NCBI RefSeq assembly: GCF_900474295.1
Contig: NZ_UCOB01000023.1
Span: forward strand, 1 to 64,000
From: Synechococcus sp. UW140
Lineage (GTDB): Bacteria > Cyanobacteriota > Cyanobacteriia > PCC-6307 > Cyanobiaceae
Length of the DNA stretch: 64,000 nt
Direction: 5' to 3'
This document shows positions 33,475 through 43,960 of the stretch, one piece after another. A program made the position numbers and the translations under genes. Each line of letters opens with the position of its first letter. Position 1 is the first letter of the stretch. Under the pieces are notes generated by a model that worked only from the letters and a program-made list of their open reading frames with translations, was not told the DNA's origin and did not search any database.

Positions 33475-34245
33475 ATGGGTTTCTTCGATCGGCTGAGCCG
33501 CCTGGTCCGTTCCAATGCCAATGCTGCGGTGAGCAGCATGGAGGACCCGGTCAAGATCCTCGACCAGTCCGTCGTTGACATGCAGGCGGATCTGGTCAAG
33601 TTGCGCCAGGCCGTGGCAATGGCTATCGCCAGCCAGAAGCGACTCCGCAATCAGGCTGAACAGTCCGAGGCCCAGGCCCGCACCTGGTACGAGCGTGCTG
33701 AATTGGCTTTGAAGAAAGGTGAGGACGACCTGGCACGGGAAGCACTCACCCGTCGCAAGACGTTCCAGGAGACAGCGACCTCTCTGTCGTCTCAGGTGCA
33801 GGGCCAGGACGCTCAGGTGGAGACCCTCAAGAAGAGTCTGGTCGCACTGGAGGGAAAGATCGCCGAGGCACGAACCAAGAAAGACATGCTCAAGGCCCGT
33901 GCCCAGGCGGCGCAGGCCCAGCAGCAGCTACAGAACGCCGTCGGCACTCTGGGCACCAACTCCGCCATGGCGGCTTTCGAGCGCATGGAAGACAAGGTGG
34001 AGGCGATGGAGGCCAGCAGCCAGGCGGCGGCAGAACTGGCTGGTGCTGACCTCGAAAGTCAGTTCATGGCCCTGGAAGGCGGTAGCGATGTGGACGACGA
34101 ATTGGCGAGCCTTCGCCAGCAGCTTGCCGGCGGTCCTGAGGCCGTGGCTTTGCCCGCCGGAGAGGCGCCAGCGGTCAAGCCAGTGCAAGTGTCTGAGGTG
34201 GATGCCGACCTTGAGGAACTGAAGAAATCGATCGATAAACTCTGA
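33475..34245 (+). CDS. PspA/Vipp1 (IM30) family protein
   Basis: A 256-residue, almost wholly helical protein. It begins MGFFDRLSRLVRSNANAAVS (the amphipathic helix that binds membranes) and DPVKILDQSVVDMQADLVKL, followed by long coiled coils. After about residue 200 there is a Pro/Ala-rich linker and a final amphipathic helix (VDADLEELKKSIDKL), like the C-terminal extension of Vipp1. Such proteins form ESCRT-III-like rods and rings that maintain or remodel thylakoid and plasma membranes. Vipp1 rather than PspA is favoured by the extension and the host. Confidence 0.88.
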   Translation: MGFFDRLSRLVRSNANAAVSSMEDPVKILDQSVVDMQADLVKLRQAVAMAIASQKRLRNQAEQSEAQARTWYERAELALKKGEDDLAREALTRRKTFQETATSLSSQVQGQDAQVETLKKSLVALEGKIAEARTKKDMLKARAQAAQAQQQLQNAVGTLGTNSAMAAFERMEDKVEAMEASSQAAAELAGADLESQFMALEGGSDVDDELASLRQQLAGGPEAVALPAGEAPAVKPVQVSEVDADLEELKKSIDKL

Positions 34246-34272
34246 ACCTCAGCTTTGATCCCTGTCCACCAC

Positions 34273-34299
34273 CCCCCCTTGATTCATAGGATCGGGGGG
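34273..34299. terminator. Hairpin after the vipp1-like gene
   Basis: A C-rich run at 34272-34278 pairs with GGGGGG (34293-34298), with GAT/ATC pairs nearer the loop. There is no clean T tract (GCGTTCT follows), so termination is probable but not certain. Confidence 0.5.
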
Positions 34300-34315
34300 C
34301 GTTCTACAAGCTGCA

Positions 34316-34642
34316 GTGGGCCAAGCCGTGTCTGACTACACCGATGCAACGTTCGCTTCAGAGGTGTTGCAGGCAACATCCACCGTGTTGGTGGATTTTT
34401 GGGCTCCCTGGTGCGGCCCATGCCGCCTGATGGCTCCACTGATGGACTGGGCTGCTGAGACCTATGCCGACAGGTTGCTAGTCGGCAAAATGGAGGTGGA
34501 TAGCAATCCCGTCACCCGAGACGCTTATCAGGTGCAGGGCATTCCCAGCCTGATCCTTTTCCGTGATGGCAAGGAAGTCGCCCGTCAGGAGGGGGCGATT
34601 GCAAAGCCCCAACTGCAGGCCTTCCTGGATGCTCACCTCTAA
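34316..34642 (+). CDS. Thioredoxin
   Basis: A 108-residue thioredoxin fold with the canonical active site FWAPWCGPCRLMAPL and the cis-Pro segment GIPSLILFRDG. It is a thiol-disulfide reductant in the cytoplasm; which target set is unknown. The start is GTG 34316 or GTG 34328 (MSDYTDATF), the latter closer to other thioredoxins. Its stop overlaps the start of the aminotransferase by 14 bases. Confidence 0.93.
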   Translation: MGQAVSDYTDATFASEVLQATSTVLVDFWAPWCGPCRLMAPLMDWAAETYADRLLVGKMEVDSNPVTRDAYQVQGIPSLILFRDGKEVARQEGAIAKPQLQAFLDAHL

Positions 34643-35822
34643 ACGACTGAAACGCCTTGGAAGCGGCGTTTTCGATCGCAACGATCAGCGCAAGCAGCGT
34701 TATCGAACCAGTGGAGCCGAAGGTCATCAACCTCTCGTGGATCTCTCACTGGGGTCCACTGATTTGGATCCGCCAGCGGTGGCCATCAACTCCATGGCTT
34801 CGGCCCTTGAACGCCCTGGCAGTGCCACGTATTGCCTGCATGCGGGCACGCGTCCCCTGAGGGAAGCGGTGGTCGATTGGTGTGCCCACCGTTTTGATGT
34901 GACGGTGGATCCCGACCGGGAAGTGCTTCTCTTGGTTGGCTCCCAGGAGGGAACAGCCCACCTCCCTTTGGCTGTTCTCAATCCTGGTGATGCCGGACTG
35001 ATCCTTGATCCCTGTTACCCCTCCCATCGCGGTGGCCTGTTGCTCGCCGATGCGCTGATCCGCTCTCTCCCTCTGCGCGTTGAACAGCAGTGGCGCCCCT
35101 GTTTCGACAGTCTTAACGCCAGCAGCTGGGACCAGCTGCGGCTGATGGTGATGGGCTTTCCCCACAATCCCACCGCTCAAGTGGGTGAGCAGGCCTGGTT
35201 AGACGAGGGGATGGACCGCGCCAAACGTCATGATTTGGTCTTCGCCCATGACAATCCCTACGTGGATCTGGCTCTGGACGGTGAGGCTCCGGCTCTGCTG
35301 CGCACGCATGGATGGCGTGAGCGGGGTATTGAGTTTTTCTCCCTTTCGAAGGGTTGGTGCATGGGAGGTTTCCGGCTGGCCTTCGCCGTTGGTGCTGAGC
35401 CGCTGATCACGGCATTGCGCCAGCTCAAGGGTGTGGTCGATTTCAATCAGTCGCTCGCCTTGCAGCACGGCGCGATCGCAGCCCTATCGCAAGCCCCTGA
35501 CTGGCCTCGGCAGATTCTGCCTGTGTACCGCGAACGCCGGGATCGAACGCTGGCTGCCCTCAGTCGCCTTGGCTGGCAGGCCCCTTGCCCGTCGATGGCT
35601 CTCTACTTATGGCTGCCGCTACCCGGTTGGGCCTCTGCCTCCGATTGGGATGACGAGCAGTTGGCCGCGGCCTTGCTGGAGCACACCGGCCTGGCACTCA
35701 CGCCTGGATCGGGGTTTGGCGATGCCGGTTTGAATTGGCTGAGGCTTGCGTTGGTTAGGCCGGTGGAAGAGTTGGAAGCCGCGGTTGCTCGCTTGGAACC
35801 TTGGTGGCGCCAGCAGTGCTGA
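34629..35822 (+). CDS. Class I/II PLP-dependent aminotransferase
   Basis: A 397-residue fold-type I enzyme. DLSLGSTDLDPP resembles the N-terminal substrate-loop region. GFPHNPTAQVG is the Asn-Pro-x-Ala motif, HDNPYVDLAL holds the Asp/Tyr that bind pyridoxal phosphate, and FSLSKGWCMGGFRLAFAVG carries the Schiff-base Lys (about residue 241). The layout resembles LL-diaminopimelate aminotransferase and related enzymes, but the substrate cannot be fixed. Translation is coupled to the thioredoxin gene (overlapping start). Confidence 0.85.
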   Translation: MLTSKRLKRLGSGVFDRNDQRKQRYRTSGAEGHQPLVDLSLGSTDLDPPAVAINSMASALERPGSATYCLHAGTRPLREAVVDWCAHRFDVTVDPDREVLLLVGSQEGTAHLPLAVLNPGDAGLILDPCYPSHRGGLLLADALIRSLPLRVEQQWRPCFDSLNASSWDQLRLMVMGFPHNPTAQVGEQAWLDEGMDRAKRHDLVFAHDNPYVDLALDGEAPALLRTHGWRERGIEFFSLSKGWCMGGFRLAFAVGAEPLITALRQLKGVVDFNQSLALQHGAIAALSQAPDWPRQILPVYRERRDRTLAALSRLGWQAPCPSMALYLWLPLPGWASASDWDDEQLAAALLEHTGLALTPGSGFGDAGLNWLRLALVRPVEELEAAVARLEPWWRQQC

Positions 35823-36583
35823 GGCCAACTGGGGGCGCTGCCCTGGCTCGGCTGCGCAGACAAAGCGGGGCTCCGCCTTGGCAGTTGCGTTGTTTGCCGG
35901 TGTGTGCGAGCACAGAGCAGGTTTTAAGCGACTGGTTGCGCTTGCATCCTTGGGATGGACTGCTCCCCCGTGCCGTCATTGCCCGTCGTCAAACCTTGGG
36001 CCAGGGTCAGTGGGGTCGTCGCTGGCAGTCGCCTCCGGGAGGTGTCTGGCTCAGCGCCGCATTGCCCTGGTCAGCGCCTTCCTCAGCGCCAGGGATCTTG
36101 GGGCTTGCGGTGGCGGTGGCGCTGGCGGAGCGCTTGGAGGCCTCCGGTGTGGCTGTGCTGATCAAATGGCCGAATGATCTCTTGGTGCAGGGCCGCAAAC
36201 TCGCAGGTGTCTTGCCACGCATGGTCGTCCGCGGCAACAAGGTCCGTTTGGCTCGAGTCGGTGTGGGCCTCAATCTCGTCAATGCGGTGCCCCCAGGAGG
36301 CATCGCATTGACGGAGGTTCTTGCTATTCAAAGAGGTCAGCAGCTCCACTGGACGGCGGAGGTGCTGGCGGCTCTTGACCATGCCATCTCCCTAGTGGCA
36401 GACCCTGAGCGGGTCTGCCATGCGACCGAGATGCGGTTGTGGACACGTCAGGTGCAGGACCCCCGCAGCGGTGAACAGTGGAGCGTTGAGGGGGTCGCGG
36501 AAGATGGTGCTCTGCGGTTGCGTCAGGGGACCCGGACGAACACCTGGACGCGTTGGGAAGACGCCTCTTTTGCTGGTCTCTAA
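35801..36583 (+). CDS. birA: Biotin-[acetyl-CoA carboxylase] ligase
   Basis: A 260-residue ligase without the N-terminal helix-turn-helix of E. coli BirA, so it is an enzyme only. ARRQTLGQGQWGRRWQSPPG corresponds to the GRGRxGRxW biotinyl-AMP loop, here with Gln replacing the first Arg. KWPNDLLVQGRKLAGVLPRM is the K-W-P-N-D catalytic motif, and VGVGLNLVN follows. It biotinylates the carboxyl-carrier protein of fatty acid synthesis. The GTG start overlaps the upstream stop by 22 bases. Confidence 0.9.
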   Translation: MVAPAVLRPTGGAALARLRRQSGAPPWQLRCLPVCASTEQVLSDWLRLHPWDGLLPRAVIARRQTLGQGQWGRRWQSPPGGVWLSAALPWSAPSSAPGILGLAVAVALAERLEASGVAVLIKWPNDLLVQGRKLAGVLPRMVVRGNKVRLARVGVGLNLVNAVPPGGIALTEVLAIQRGQQLHWTAEVLAALDHAISLVADPERVCHATEMRLWTRQVQDPRSGEQWSVEGVAEDGALRLRQGTRTNTWTRWEDASFAGL

Positions 36584-36615
36584 AGTCATTCGCATTACAC
36601 AATCGGAGTCCGGCT

Positions 36616-37611
36616 GTGCGTTGGCTCGCTGCTGCCTGGCTGCTGACTGTTCCGTCTGGGGTGCCCCTTCAGCCTCCTGGTCCAGTGCGGCCTCCTGCCA
36701 ATCTGCCTGCGCCGCAGTCCCCTCTGCGCTTCGATCATTCGCTCGAAAATCTCGAGCGCAATCAGGTGATTACACCTGCTGAAAGGCGTGCGCTTGAGGG
36801 TGATGCACCCGGGCTGCCGATTGATGTTCCTCGTCTTCAGCAAGCCTGTCGCAGTGGGGCCCTGTCCCGTCAGGAGTGTGCTTCAGGTGTCGCAATCCGG
36901 GGCGGGGCCGGCCGCCGCCTGGCAGAGCGGATTGCTTGGCGCGAGCGGGGTGGAGCTGGCTTGCCCACCACGTTGCGGCGGGGCAGGGATGGCCGTCTCC
37001 TGCCTCCGATCACGGTGCCGGTGTCTGCCCTGCTCGGGGGCAGCGGTTTTCGACTCGAATCGGTGTTTGCTGTCACCCCAAGACCCTTGCCGCTTGTGGG
37101 GAACGGTGATCGGAGCTTGCTCTTCCCGATCATCGGGTCCGCGATCACCACCAGCGAGTTCGGCTTCCGCCTGCATCCAGTATTCGGTGAGTGGCTGATG
37201 CATGCCGGCCGGGATCTCGCAGCCCCTGAGGGCACGCCTGTGGTAGCAGCCCTGTCTGGCAGGGTCGCCAGTAGCGGCCTGGCTGGTGGCTATGGCATCG
37301 CTGTGGAGCTGGAGCATGCCAATCCGAAACGGCGTACCCTCTACGGCCATCTGTCTGAGCTCTATGTCAAGAGCGGGGACCGAGTGCGACAGGGTGAGGT
37401 GATCGGCCGGGTGGGAAGCACGGGCATCAGCACCGGGCCGCATTTGCATTTCGAGTTGCGCAAGCCCCATGGCTCTGGATGGGTGGCCACCGATCCTGGC
37501 GATATGGACCTCAATCCCCTCACCGGTGAGGGTGGGGATGCCGTAGCGATGCTTGTCGGCCAGCTGCTGGACAGCCTCAGGTCTCCTGGCTCGAGGCGTC
37601 ACGAAGGATGA
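36616..37611 (+). CDS. M23-family peptidase (LytM/NlpD-like), secreted
   Basis: A 331-residue protein. GTG 36616 starts a signal peptide (RWLAAAWLLTVPSGVPLQPP) and has GGAG about 7 bases upstream. The C-terminal M23 domain has HPVFGEWLMHAGRDLAAPEG (first His and Asp zinc ligands), YGHLSELYVKSGDRVRQGEV and GSTGISTGPHLHFEL (H-x-H). It should cleave peptidoglycan cross-links or activate amidases in the periplasm. A Pro/Arg-rich linker separates signal and catalytic domain. Its 3' end overlaps the convergent response regulator gene by 35 bases. Confidence 0.88.
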   Translation: MRWLAAAWLLTVPSGVPLQPPGPVRPPANLPAPQSPLRFDHSLENLERNQVITPAERRALEGDAPGLPIDVPRLQQACRSGALSRQECASGVAIRGGAGRRLAERIAWRERGGAGLPTTLRRGRDGRLLPPITVPVSALLGGSGFRLESVFAVTPRPLPLVGNGDRSLLFPIIGSAITTSEFGFRLHPVFGEWLMHAGRDLAAPEGTPVVAALSGRVASSGLAGGYGIAVELEHANPKRRTLYGHLSELYVKSGDRVRQGEVIGRVGSTGISTGPHLHFELRKPHGSGWVATDPGDMDLNPLTGEGGDAVAMLVGQLLDSLRSPGSRRHEG

Positions 37612-38311
37612 ATCCCACACCTCGCACGGTGTGGATCAGGACGGGTAATTCAGGTGCTTCGATCTTTTGGCGTAGATAGCGGATGTAGACGTCGAGCAAA
37701 TTGTCGTCGCCATAGAAGTTGTCGCCCCAGACGCCGCGCATGATCTCTGCACGTTCCAGAACCTTGCCGTCGGCCCGCATCAGGAACAGCAGCAGATCGT
37801 ATTCCTTGACGGACAATTGAATCGGCCGGTCGCCACGGGTCACATCGCGCGTGCTGGTGTCGATCCGTAGATCACTCATCGTGAGGACCACCGTTTCTCT
37901 CCCCTGGCTGCCTCCAGAGAACGTCTGGGCTCGCCGTTGCATCGCCCGCAGGCGAGCCATCAGTTCCTCGATCGAGAAGGGTTTGATCAGGTAGTCATCC
38001 ACCCCGGCATCCAGAGCCATCACGCGGTCGGCGATGTCGTCGTGGCCCGTCAGCATCAGGATCGGGATGGTCACGCCACTTCTTCGGATGCGCTGACAGA
38101 TATCTACACCGGAGAAGTCGGGCAGGTTCCAGTCGAGAACGATCAAATCAGGGGACGGTTCGGACCGTGCCTTCACCAGGCCGGACGAACCATCACAGGC
38201 GATGTCGACGTCATAGCCCTCAACATCCAGTTCCAGCTGAAGCAGTTCGGTGAGCTTGGCTTCGTCGTCCACCACGAGGACGCGCAGGCGTGGTGTTGAC
38301 GGGTCTGGCAT
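37577..38311 (-). CDS. OmpR/PhoB-family response regulator
   Basis: A 244-residue two-domain regulator. The receiver has the acidic pair DD (15-16), phospho-acceptor Asp 60 (LDWNLP), Thr in LMLTGHDD and Lys in LIKPFS. The C-terminal winged helix has IQLSVKEYDLLLFLMRADGK, VLERAEIMRGVWG, VDVYIRYLRQKIE-like residues and IHTVRGVGFILRD. It is distinct from RpaA and RpaB by the sequence I remember. It may be an NblR- or other-type regulator, so I give no symbol. There is no histidine kinase next to it. It is convergent with and overlaps the M23 gene. Confidence 0.9.
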   Translation of the reverse strand: MPDPSTPRLRVLVVDDEAKLTELLQLELDVEGYDVDIACDGSSGLVKARSEPSPDLIVLDWNLPDFSGVDICQRIRRSGVTIPILMLTGHDDIADRVMALDAGVDDYLIKPFSIEELMARLRAMQRRAQTFSGGSQGRETVVLTMSDLRIDTSTRDVTRGDRPIQLSVKEYDLLLFLMRADGKVLERAEIMRGVWGDNFYGDDNLLDVYIRYLRQKIEAPELPVLIHTVRGVGFILRDASSQET

Positions 38312-38372
38312 GCAGGCTGCGGGCGCCTCTTCCTAGGTTAATCAGGCTGAGAAGCCCTGACCCAATTCTCAG

Positions 38373-39089
38373 TCATGGCTTATTCCTAGAGATGTGGTCC
38401 ACACGGCCATCACGGAAGAGGGCCACGGTTTCGGCGCGGGCAGCAACCTCATCTTCATGCGTGACAAGCACAAGGGTGATGCCCTGGCTGTGCAGGTCAT
38501 CGAAGAGATCAAGCACGTCCTCGGTGGTGCGGGAGTCGAGAGCTCCAGTGGGTTCATCCGCAAGGAGCAAGGCCGGTTGATTAATGATCGACCTGGCGAT
38601 GGCAACCCTCTGCTGCTGGCCTCCAGAAAGCTGGTTGGGACGGTTCTCCAGTCGTTCCGCTAGCCCCACACGCTCCAGGGCGTCGGCGGCTCGACGGCGC
38701 CGTTCTGCTGCTGGCACACCGGCATACACCATTGGCAGCATGACGTTCTCCATGGCGGTGGCGTGCGGCAGCAAATGGAACTGCTGAAACACGAACCCCA
38801 GTTGCTGATTGCGCAGATCGGCCAGATGATCATCGTCGAGCTGTTCCACGGCCACGCCGTTGAGCAAATATTCACCTCTGCTGGGGCGATCGAGACAGCC
38901 AAGAATGTTCATCGCGGTGCTCTTGCCAGAGCCGCTAGCGCCCATCACAGCCAGGTAATCGCCTTGTTGAACGGTGAGATCAAGGCCATCAAGGGCCCTC
39001 ACTTCAGTCGCACCCTGGCCGTAGATCTTCTTCACGCCCGTCAGTCGGGCGACTGCATGGCCGGAGCTAGAGGTGGAGGCGTCAGCCAA
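38373..39089 (-). CDS. ABC transporter ATP-binding protein (MacB/LolD/DevA type)
   Basis: About 238 residues with Walker [22 protein letters not shown]-loop [20 protein letters not shown], signature [20 protein letters not shown], Walker [18 protein letters not shown] and the H-loop VTHEDEVA. The EPTGALD and Q-loop pattern belongs to the MacB/LolD group of exporters. No permease gene is adjacent. The likely start is TTG 39089, overlapping the ndhB stop by 8 bases; the open frame further upstream is the shadow of ndhB. A GTG further in cannot be excluded. Confidence 0.88.
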   Translation of the reverse strand: MADASTSSSGHAVARLTGVKKIYGQGATEVRALDGLDLTVQQGDYLAVMGASGSGKSTAMNILGCLDRPSRGEYLLNGVAVEQLDDDHLADLRNQQLGFVFQQFHLLPHATAMENVMLPMVYAGVPAAERRRRAADALERVGLAERLENRPNQLSGGQQQRVAIARSIINQPALLLADEPTGALDSRTTEDVLDLFDDLHSQGITLVLVTHEDEVAARAETVALFRDGRVDHISRNKP

Positions 39090-40653
39090 GGGCTTTCTGA
39101 CTAGCGATGGCGATTGCCTGCTGCAGAAGCGGTGTGCCGTCAACGGCACTATTGGCCCAGCGGAAGATCGGGTCGGAAAGAATGCCTCCAACCGCTGTCA
39201 CAATCACGCAGGTCACGAGGGCAAAGCGGAGTGGGGGTAGGCCGATGGTGTTCCAGGTCACCTCGGGATAAGCCTTGACCACCTCTGAGGCCTCTTGGGG
39301 CTCTTTGACCACCATCATCTTGATCACCCCGATGTAGTAGTAAATCGAGATCACGGAGGTGATCAGGCCAACCACCACCAGGAGATACTGGTGATCGGCC
39401 CAACCGGCGAAGAAGAGATAAATCTTGCCGAAGAAGCCAAGCATCGGTGGGATGCCTCCGAGTGAGAGCAGGCAGAGGCTGAGTCCAAGGGTGATCAGGG
39501 GATCCTTTTGGTAAAGACCGGCGTAGTCGGAGATTCGATCACTACCGGTGCGGATTGAGAACAGGATGATGCAGGCAAAGGCGCCCAGATTCATAAACAG
39601 GTAGGCAGCCATGTAAAGGACCATGGCGGCGAAGCCTTCTTCGGTGCCACACACCAGGCCGATCATCACGAAGCCCGCTTGGCCGATCGAGCTGTAGGCC
39701 AGCATGCGCTTCATCGATGTCTGGGCCAGAGCCACCACATTGCCAAGGGTCATGCTCAGCAGGGCCAAGACTGTGAACAGCAGCTTCCACTGGGTATCGA
39801 AGGAGCCGAAACAGCCCACAAGGATTCGCAGAGCAAGGGCAAAACCTGCTGCCTTAGACCCCACCGATAGGAACGCCACGACCGGAGTTGGTGAGCCTTC
39901 GTACACATCAGGCGTCCACTGGTGGAAGGGCACAGCAGCAATTTTGAAAGCCACTGTTGCCAGCACGAACACCAGTGCAAGGGCTGCCAAAGGCGATGGA
40001 CTATCGATCAGGGCAAGACCGATGGTTTCAAGGCTGGTGGAGCCACTCAGGCCATACAGCAGGGACGCGCCGTAAAGAAAGACGGCTGCAGCGGCTGAAC
40101 CGACCAGCAAATATTTCAACGCTGCTTCCGAGCTGCGGGCGTCCCGCTTCATGTAGCCCGAGAGCAAATAACTGGCGACTGAAAGGGTTTCCAGCGAGAC
40201 AAACACGCTCACTAGATCGGTGGCGCCGCACAGCAGCATGCCTCCCAAGGTTGCTGCGAGGAGGATGGCGGCGTATTCACCGACGGGTGTGCCGCTTTTT
40301 TCTGCGTATCTCCAGCTGATCAGCAACGACAGCAAGGTCGACATCGCCACAACCGCCCTGAAGGCGATGGCCAGTCGGTCGGAGAGAAAGGCGCCGAGGA
40401 ACGAGGGCTCCAGGGGTGCATTCCACTGCAGGGCCAGCAGCACTAGGGCAGCCCCGAGGCCCAGATAGCAAATGGGAGGGACCCAACGGATGGCGACACG
40501 TTCACCCGCTAGATCCACCAAAAGGGTGGCCAGCATGGCCAGCAGCACTGCCCCCTCCGGGGCAATGGCTCCGGCATTCAGCGCCAGATTCAGCAATTCG
40601 CCCGGCGCGGGCATGGCCTGGGTGGAGAGAAGCAGTGCACCCAACTCGGGCAT
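39082..40653 (-). CDS. ndhB: NAD(P)H-quinone oxidoreductase subunit 2
   Basis: A 523-residue polytopic subunit of the NDH-1 complex, in the antiporter-like proton-channel family. It has about 14 hydrophobic helices; the conserved core includes [40 protein letters not shown] (the Proton_antipo_M region with Lys/His/Glu) and [12 protein letters not shown]. It takes part in respiration and photosystem I cyclic flow. I start at [15 protein letters not shown] (40653). It is divergent from topA, 137 bases apart. Confidence 0.95.
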   Translation of the reverse strand: MPELGALLLSTQAMPAPGELLNLALNAGAIAPEGAVLLAMLATLLVDLAGERVAIRWVPPICYLGLGAALVLLALQWNAPLEPSFLGAFLSDRLAIAFRAVVAMSTLLSLLISWRYAEKSGTPVGEYAAILLAATLGGMLLCGATDLVSVFVSLETLSVASYLLSGYMKRDARSSEAALKYLLVGSAAAAVFLYGASLLYGLSGSTSLETIGLALIDSPSPLAALALVFVLATVAFKIAAVPFHQWTPDVYEGSPTPVVAFLSVGSKAAGFALALRILVGCFGSFDTQWKLLFTVLALLSMTLGNVVALAQTSMKRMLAYSSIGQAGFVMIGLVCGTEEGFAAMVLYMAAYLFMNLGAFACIILFSIRTGSDRISDYAGLYQKDPLITLGLSLCLLSLGGIPPMLGFFGKIYLFFAGWADHQYLLVVVGLITSVISIYYYIGVIKMMVVKEPQEASEVVKAYPEVTWNTIGLPPLRFALVTCVIVTAVGGILSDPIFRWANSAVDGTPLLQQAIAIASQKALG

Positions 40654-40790
40654 GGCGCTCGCGGGATCAGACCTGTTCGGATGACTGTAGCCGCGCTGCC
40701 GGATCGACCTGCTTGAGGCCATGAAAACCTGTCCATTCGCTGCACTGGGATCGACGGTGCGATAAAGAAGGGGACGGTTACCTCCCGCCT

Positions 40791-43481
40791 GTGGCGAACA
40801 CCCTGGTCATCGTCGAGAGCCCCACCAAGGCTCGAACCATCCGTGGTTTCCTTCCCAAGGGCTTCCGGGTTGAGGCCTCGATGGGGCATGTGCGCGACCT
40901 CCCCAACAACGCCAGCGAGATCCCAGCGGCCCAGAAAGGGCAGAAATGGGCCAACCTCGGTGTGAACACTGAATCAGACTTCGAACCTCTGTATGTGGTT
41001 CCGAAGGACAAGAAGAAGGTGGTGCGCGAGTTGAAGGACGCTCTGAAGGGTGCTGATCAGCTCCTCCTGGCGACGGATGAAGACCGGGAAGGAGAAAGCA
41101 TCAGCTGGCACCTGCTCGAGCTTCTTTCCCCCAAGGTGCCTGTGAAGCGCATGGTCTTCCACGAGATCACCAAGGAGGCCATCTCCCGAGCTCTCGATGA
41201 CACACGAGAGCTCGATATGGAGCTTGTGCATGCTCAGGAGACTCGCCGGATACTCGATCGTCTGGTCGGCTACACCCTTTCTCCCCTTCTTTGGAAGAAA
41301 GTGGCTTGGGGGCTCTCCGCTGGCAGGGTGCAGTCGGTGGCTGTTCGGCTTCTCGTGCAGCGTGAACGGGCTAGGAGAGCGTTCCGCAGTGGCAGTTATT
41401 GGGACCTCAAAGCAAGGCTCAGCCATTCCGGCAGCAGTTTCGATGCCAAGCTCAGCCATCTTGGTGGCCAGAAGATTGCCACCGGTAACGATTTCGATGA
41501 GAGCACAGGCGCCCTGAAAAAGGGCAGTGCCGTTCGTTTGCTCAGTGAAGACGATGCCCGTCTCCTGGCCGACCAAGTGCGCAGTGCTGATTGGTGTGTC
41601 GAGGCGGTGGAGGAGAAGCCGACGGTGCGGCGCCCTGTTCCGCCCTTCACCACCAGCACCCTGCAGCAGGAGGCGAACCGAAAACTGCGGCTTTCCGCAA
41701 GGGAGACCATGCGCTGCGCGCAGGGGCTCTATGAACGCGGGTTCATCACCTATATGCGCACCGACTCAGTGCACCTATCCGAACAGGCGATTACGGCTGC
41801 TCGCAGCTGTGTTGAATCCCGATACGGCACTGAGTACCTCAGCAAGGCAGCACGACAGTTCAGTACTAAGGCTCGAAATGCCCAGGAGGCTCACGAAGCG
41901 ATCCGCCCGGCCGGCGAAAGCTTTCGCTCCCCATCCGAAACGGGGCTTGAGGGGCGGGATCTTTCGCTCTACGAACTGATCTGGAAGCGCACCGTTGCCA
42001 GTCAGATGGCTGAAGCGCGGCTCACGATGATGGCTGTTGAGCTTGCGGTTGGCGAAGCCCGCTTCCGGGCGAACGGCAAACGGATTGATTTCCCAGGCTT
42101 CTTCCGCGCTTATGTCGAGGGCAGCGATGACCCGGATGCGGCTCTTGAGGGGCAGGAAGTGCTGCTGCCTGCTCTGAAAAGTGGTGATGCCCCAAGTCCT
42201 CAGGAGGTGGAGGCACTCGGTCACCAGACCCAGCCGCCGGCTCGTTTCAGCGAGGCATCCCTCGTCAAGATGCTGGAGAAGGAAGGGATCGGGCGTCCTT
42301 CCACCTACGCCAGCATCATCGGCACGATCGTTGACCGCGGTTACGCCAGCCTGCAGAGCAATGCCCTCACCCCCAGCTTCACGGCTTTTGCTGTGACGGC
42401 TCTTCTTGAGGAGCATTTCCCCGATTTGGTGGACCCTGGCTTCACGGCCCGGATGGAAAACACTCTCGATGAGATCTCCCACGGCAAGGTGCAGTGGTTG
42501 CCTTATCTCGATGGGTTCTACAAGGGCGAAAAGGGCCTTGAGCACCTCGTCCAGCAACGGGAAGGAGACATCGATGCCGGCACCTCACGCACGGTGGATC
42601 TCGAGGGTCTCCCCTGTGTGGTGCGCATCGGACGTTTTGGTGCCTACCTCGAGGCCAAGCGTGTTGGGGAGGATGGCGAGGAGGAGTTGCTCAAAGCAAC
42701 GCTGCCGCGGGAAATCACCCCTGCTGATCTCGATGCCGAGAAGGCTGAGCTCATCCTCAAGCAGAAGGCTGATGGACCTGAAGCGCTGGGTGAGGATCCT
42801 GAAACCGGAGATTTGGTTTACCTGCTGTTTGGTCAGTACGGCCCGTACGTGCAGCGCGGTCAGGTGAGCGATGAGAATCCCAAACCCAAGAGGGCTTCGC
42901 TTCCCAAGGGTGTGAAGCCCGAGGACCTCTCCTTGGACGATGCCCTTGGGTTGCTGCGCCTACCCCGCCTGCTTGGCGAGCATGCCGATGGTGGCAAGGT
43001 GCAAGCCGGCCTGGGTCGTTTCGGACCCTATGTGGTGTGGGACAAGGGCAAGGGCGAGAAGGATTACCGCTCGCTCAAGGGCGACGACGATGTGCTGAGC
43101 GTGGGGCTGAGTCGGGCTCTCGAGCTGCTGGCCATGCCGAAGCGTGGTCGTGGAGGTCGCACCGCTCTCAAAGACCTCGGCAAGCCCAAGGGCAGTGATG
43201 AAACCATCCAGGTGTACGACGGTCCCTACGGCCTTTATGTGAAACAGGGCAAAGTGAATGCCTCCTTGCCGGAGGGTAAGGGGGCTGACGACATCACCTT
43301 GGAGGATGCCGTTGAACTGCTGGAGGCCAAGGCCGCGGCCAAAAAGACCTCCCGACGCAAAACGACCACAGCCAAAAAGGCGGCTGCAAAGAAACCGGCG
43401 GCTAAGAAGCCACCGGCGACCACCAAAACGGGTCGGCTCCGGGCCAGTGCCGTGCGCGTGATCAAGCCTGGAGATGCCTGA
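40791..43481 (+). CDS. topA: DNA topoisomerase I
   Basis: An 896-residue type IA topoisomerase that relaxes negative supercoils. The Toprim domain starts [12 protein letters not shown] and has [16 protein letters not shown] (Asp 96, Asp 98, Glu 100 metal site). The catalytic Tyr is residue 321 in [13 protein letters not shown]. In place of Cys zinc fingers, the C terminus has four repeated domains of the GxxGxY type ([36 protein letters not shown]) and a Lys/Ala-rich tail (about 845-880). The start is GTG 40791. The next gene begins on its stop codon. Confidence 0.96.
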   Translation: MANTLVIVESPTKARTIRGFLPKGFRVEASMGHVRDLPNNASEIPAAQKGQKWANLGVNTESDFEPLYVVPKDKKKVVRELKDALKGADQLLLATDEDREGESISWHLLELLSPKVPVKRMVFHEITKEAISRALDDTRELDMELVHAQETRRILDRLVGYTLSPLLWKKVAWGLSAGRVQSVAVRLLVQRERARRAFRSGSYWDLKARLSHSGSSFDAKLSHLGGQKIATGNDFDESTGALKKGSAVRLLSEDDARLLADQVRSADWCVEAVEEKPTVRRPVPPFTTSTLQQEANRKLRLSARETMRCAQGLYERGFITYMRTDSVHLSEQAITAARSCVESRYGTEYLSKAARQFSTKARNAQEAHEAIRPAGESFRSPSETGLEGRDLSLYELIWKRTVASQMAEARLTMMAVELAVGEARFRANGKRIDFPGFFRAYVEGSDDPDAALEGQEVLLPALKSGDAPSPQEVEALGHQTQPPARFSEASLVKMLEKEGIGRPSTYASIIGTIVDRGYASLQSNALTPSFTAFAVTALLEEHFPDLVDPGFTARMENTLDEISHGKVQWLPYLDGFYKGEKGLEHLVQQREGDIDAGTSRTVDLEGLPCVVRIGRFGAYLEAKRVGEDGEEELLKATLPREITPADLDAEKAELILKQKADGPEALGEDPETGDLVYLLFGQYGPYVQRGQVSDENPKPKRASLPKGVKPEDLSLDDALGLLRLPRLLGEHADGGKVQAGLGRFGPYVVWDKGKGEKDYRSLKGDDDVLSVGLSRALELLAMPKRGRGGRTALKDLGKPKGSDETIQVYDGPYGLYVKQGKVNASLPEGKGADDITLEDAVELLEAKAAAKKTSRRKTTTAKKAAAKKPAAKKPPATTKTGRLRASAVRVIKPGDA

Positions 43482-43960
43482 TGGGCCAGGCCCGTTCTGG
43501 CCTCTTGTTGGTGGCGATCATGCTCTTGCAGGCCTGCGGGAGCACCCCTGTTGGCCAAAAGCTCGCAGACAGTTTCGATGCACCGTCCACACCAGCTGCC
43601 GGCACCGCGTCGCTGCCTTCAACCTCTGCATCTAGCGGCGAGCCATCACCGCAGAAGCCCCGTCCCCAGCCGTTGAAGCCAACGCCAGCGGACGGGGCTT
43701 CTGCGGATAGCAAGAATGACAAGCCAGCCACTGTGGTGCCGTCCCGAGCGGTGGTGAGCCCGGCGCCCCCCAAGCCAGCGACTCCTCAGCCTTACAGGAT
43801 CACGATTCGGCTGTCGGCGGCGGATCCTTCAGCTCCGGCTGAAGTGGTGACCAGGTCCCTGCGGGAGGCCGGCATTGAGTTTGAAGTGGAGAGGATCGAG
43901 CGCATTCAGCCCCCTGCCAGCCTTCAGGTGACCCCGGACAGTCGAGGAGCGAAACCTTGA
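43481..43960 (+). CDS. Predicted lipoprotein, 159 aa
   Basis: [20 protein letters not shown] ends in the lipobox LQAC. A Ser/Pro/Ala-rich linker (about 20-95) leads to a small C-terminal domain (PYRITIRLSAADPSAPAEVV, then TRSLREAGIEFEVERIER) with a strand-helix-strand pattern. The function is unknown. The ATG shares a base with the topA stop, and the next gene overlaps it by 4 bases, so topA, this gene, DUF2232 and perhaps cobT form one unit. Confidence 0.7.
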   Translation: MGQARSGLLLVAIMLLQACGSTPVGQKLADSFDAPSTPAAGTASLPSTSASSGEPSPQKPRPQPLKPTPADGASADSKNDKPATVVPSRAVVSPAPPKPATPQPYRITIRLSAADPSAPAEVVTRSLREAGIEFEVERIERIQPPASLQVTPDSRGAKP

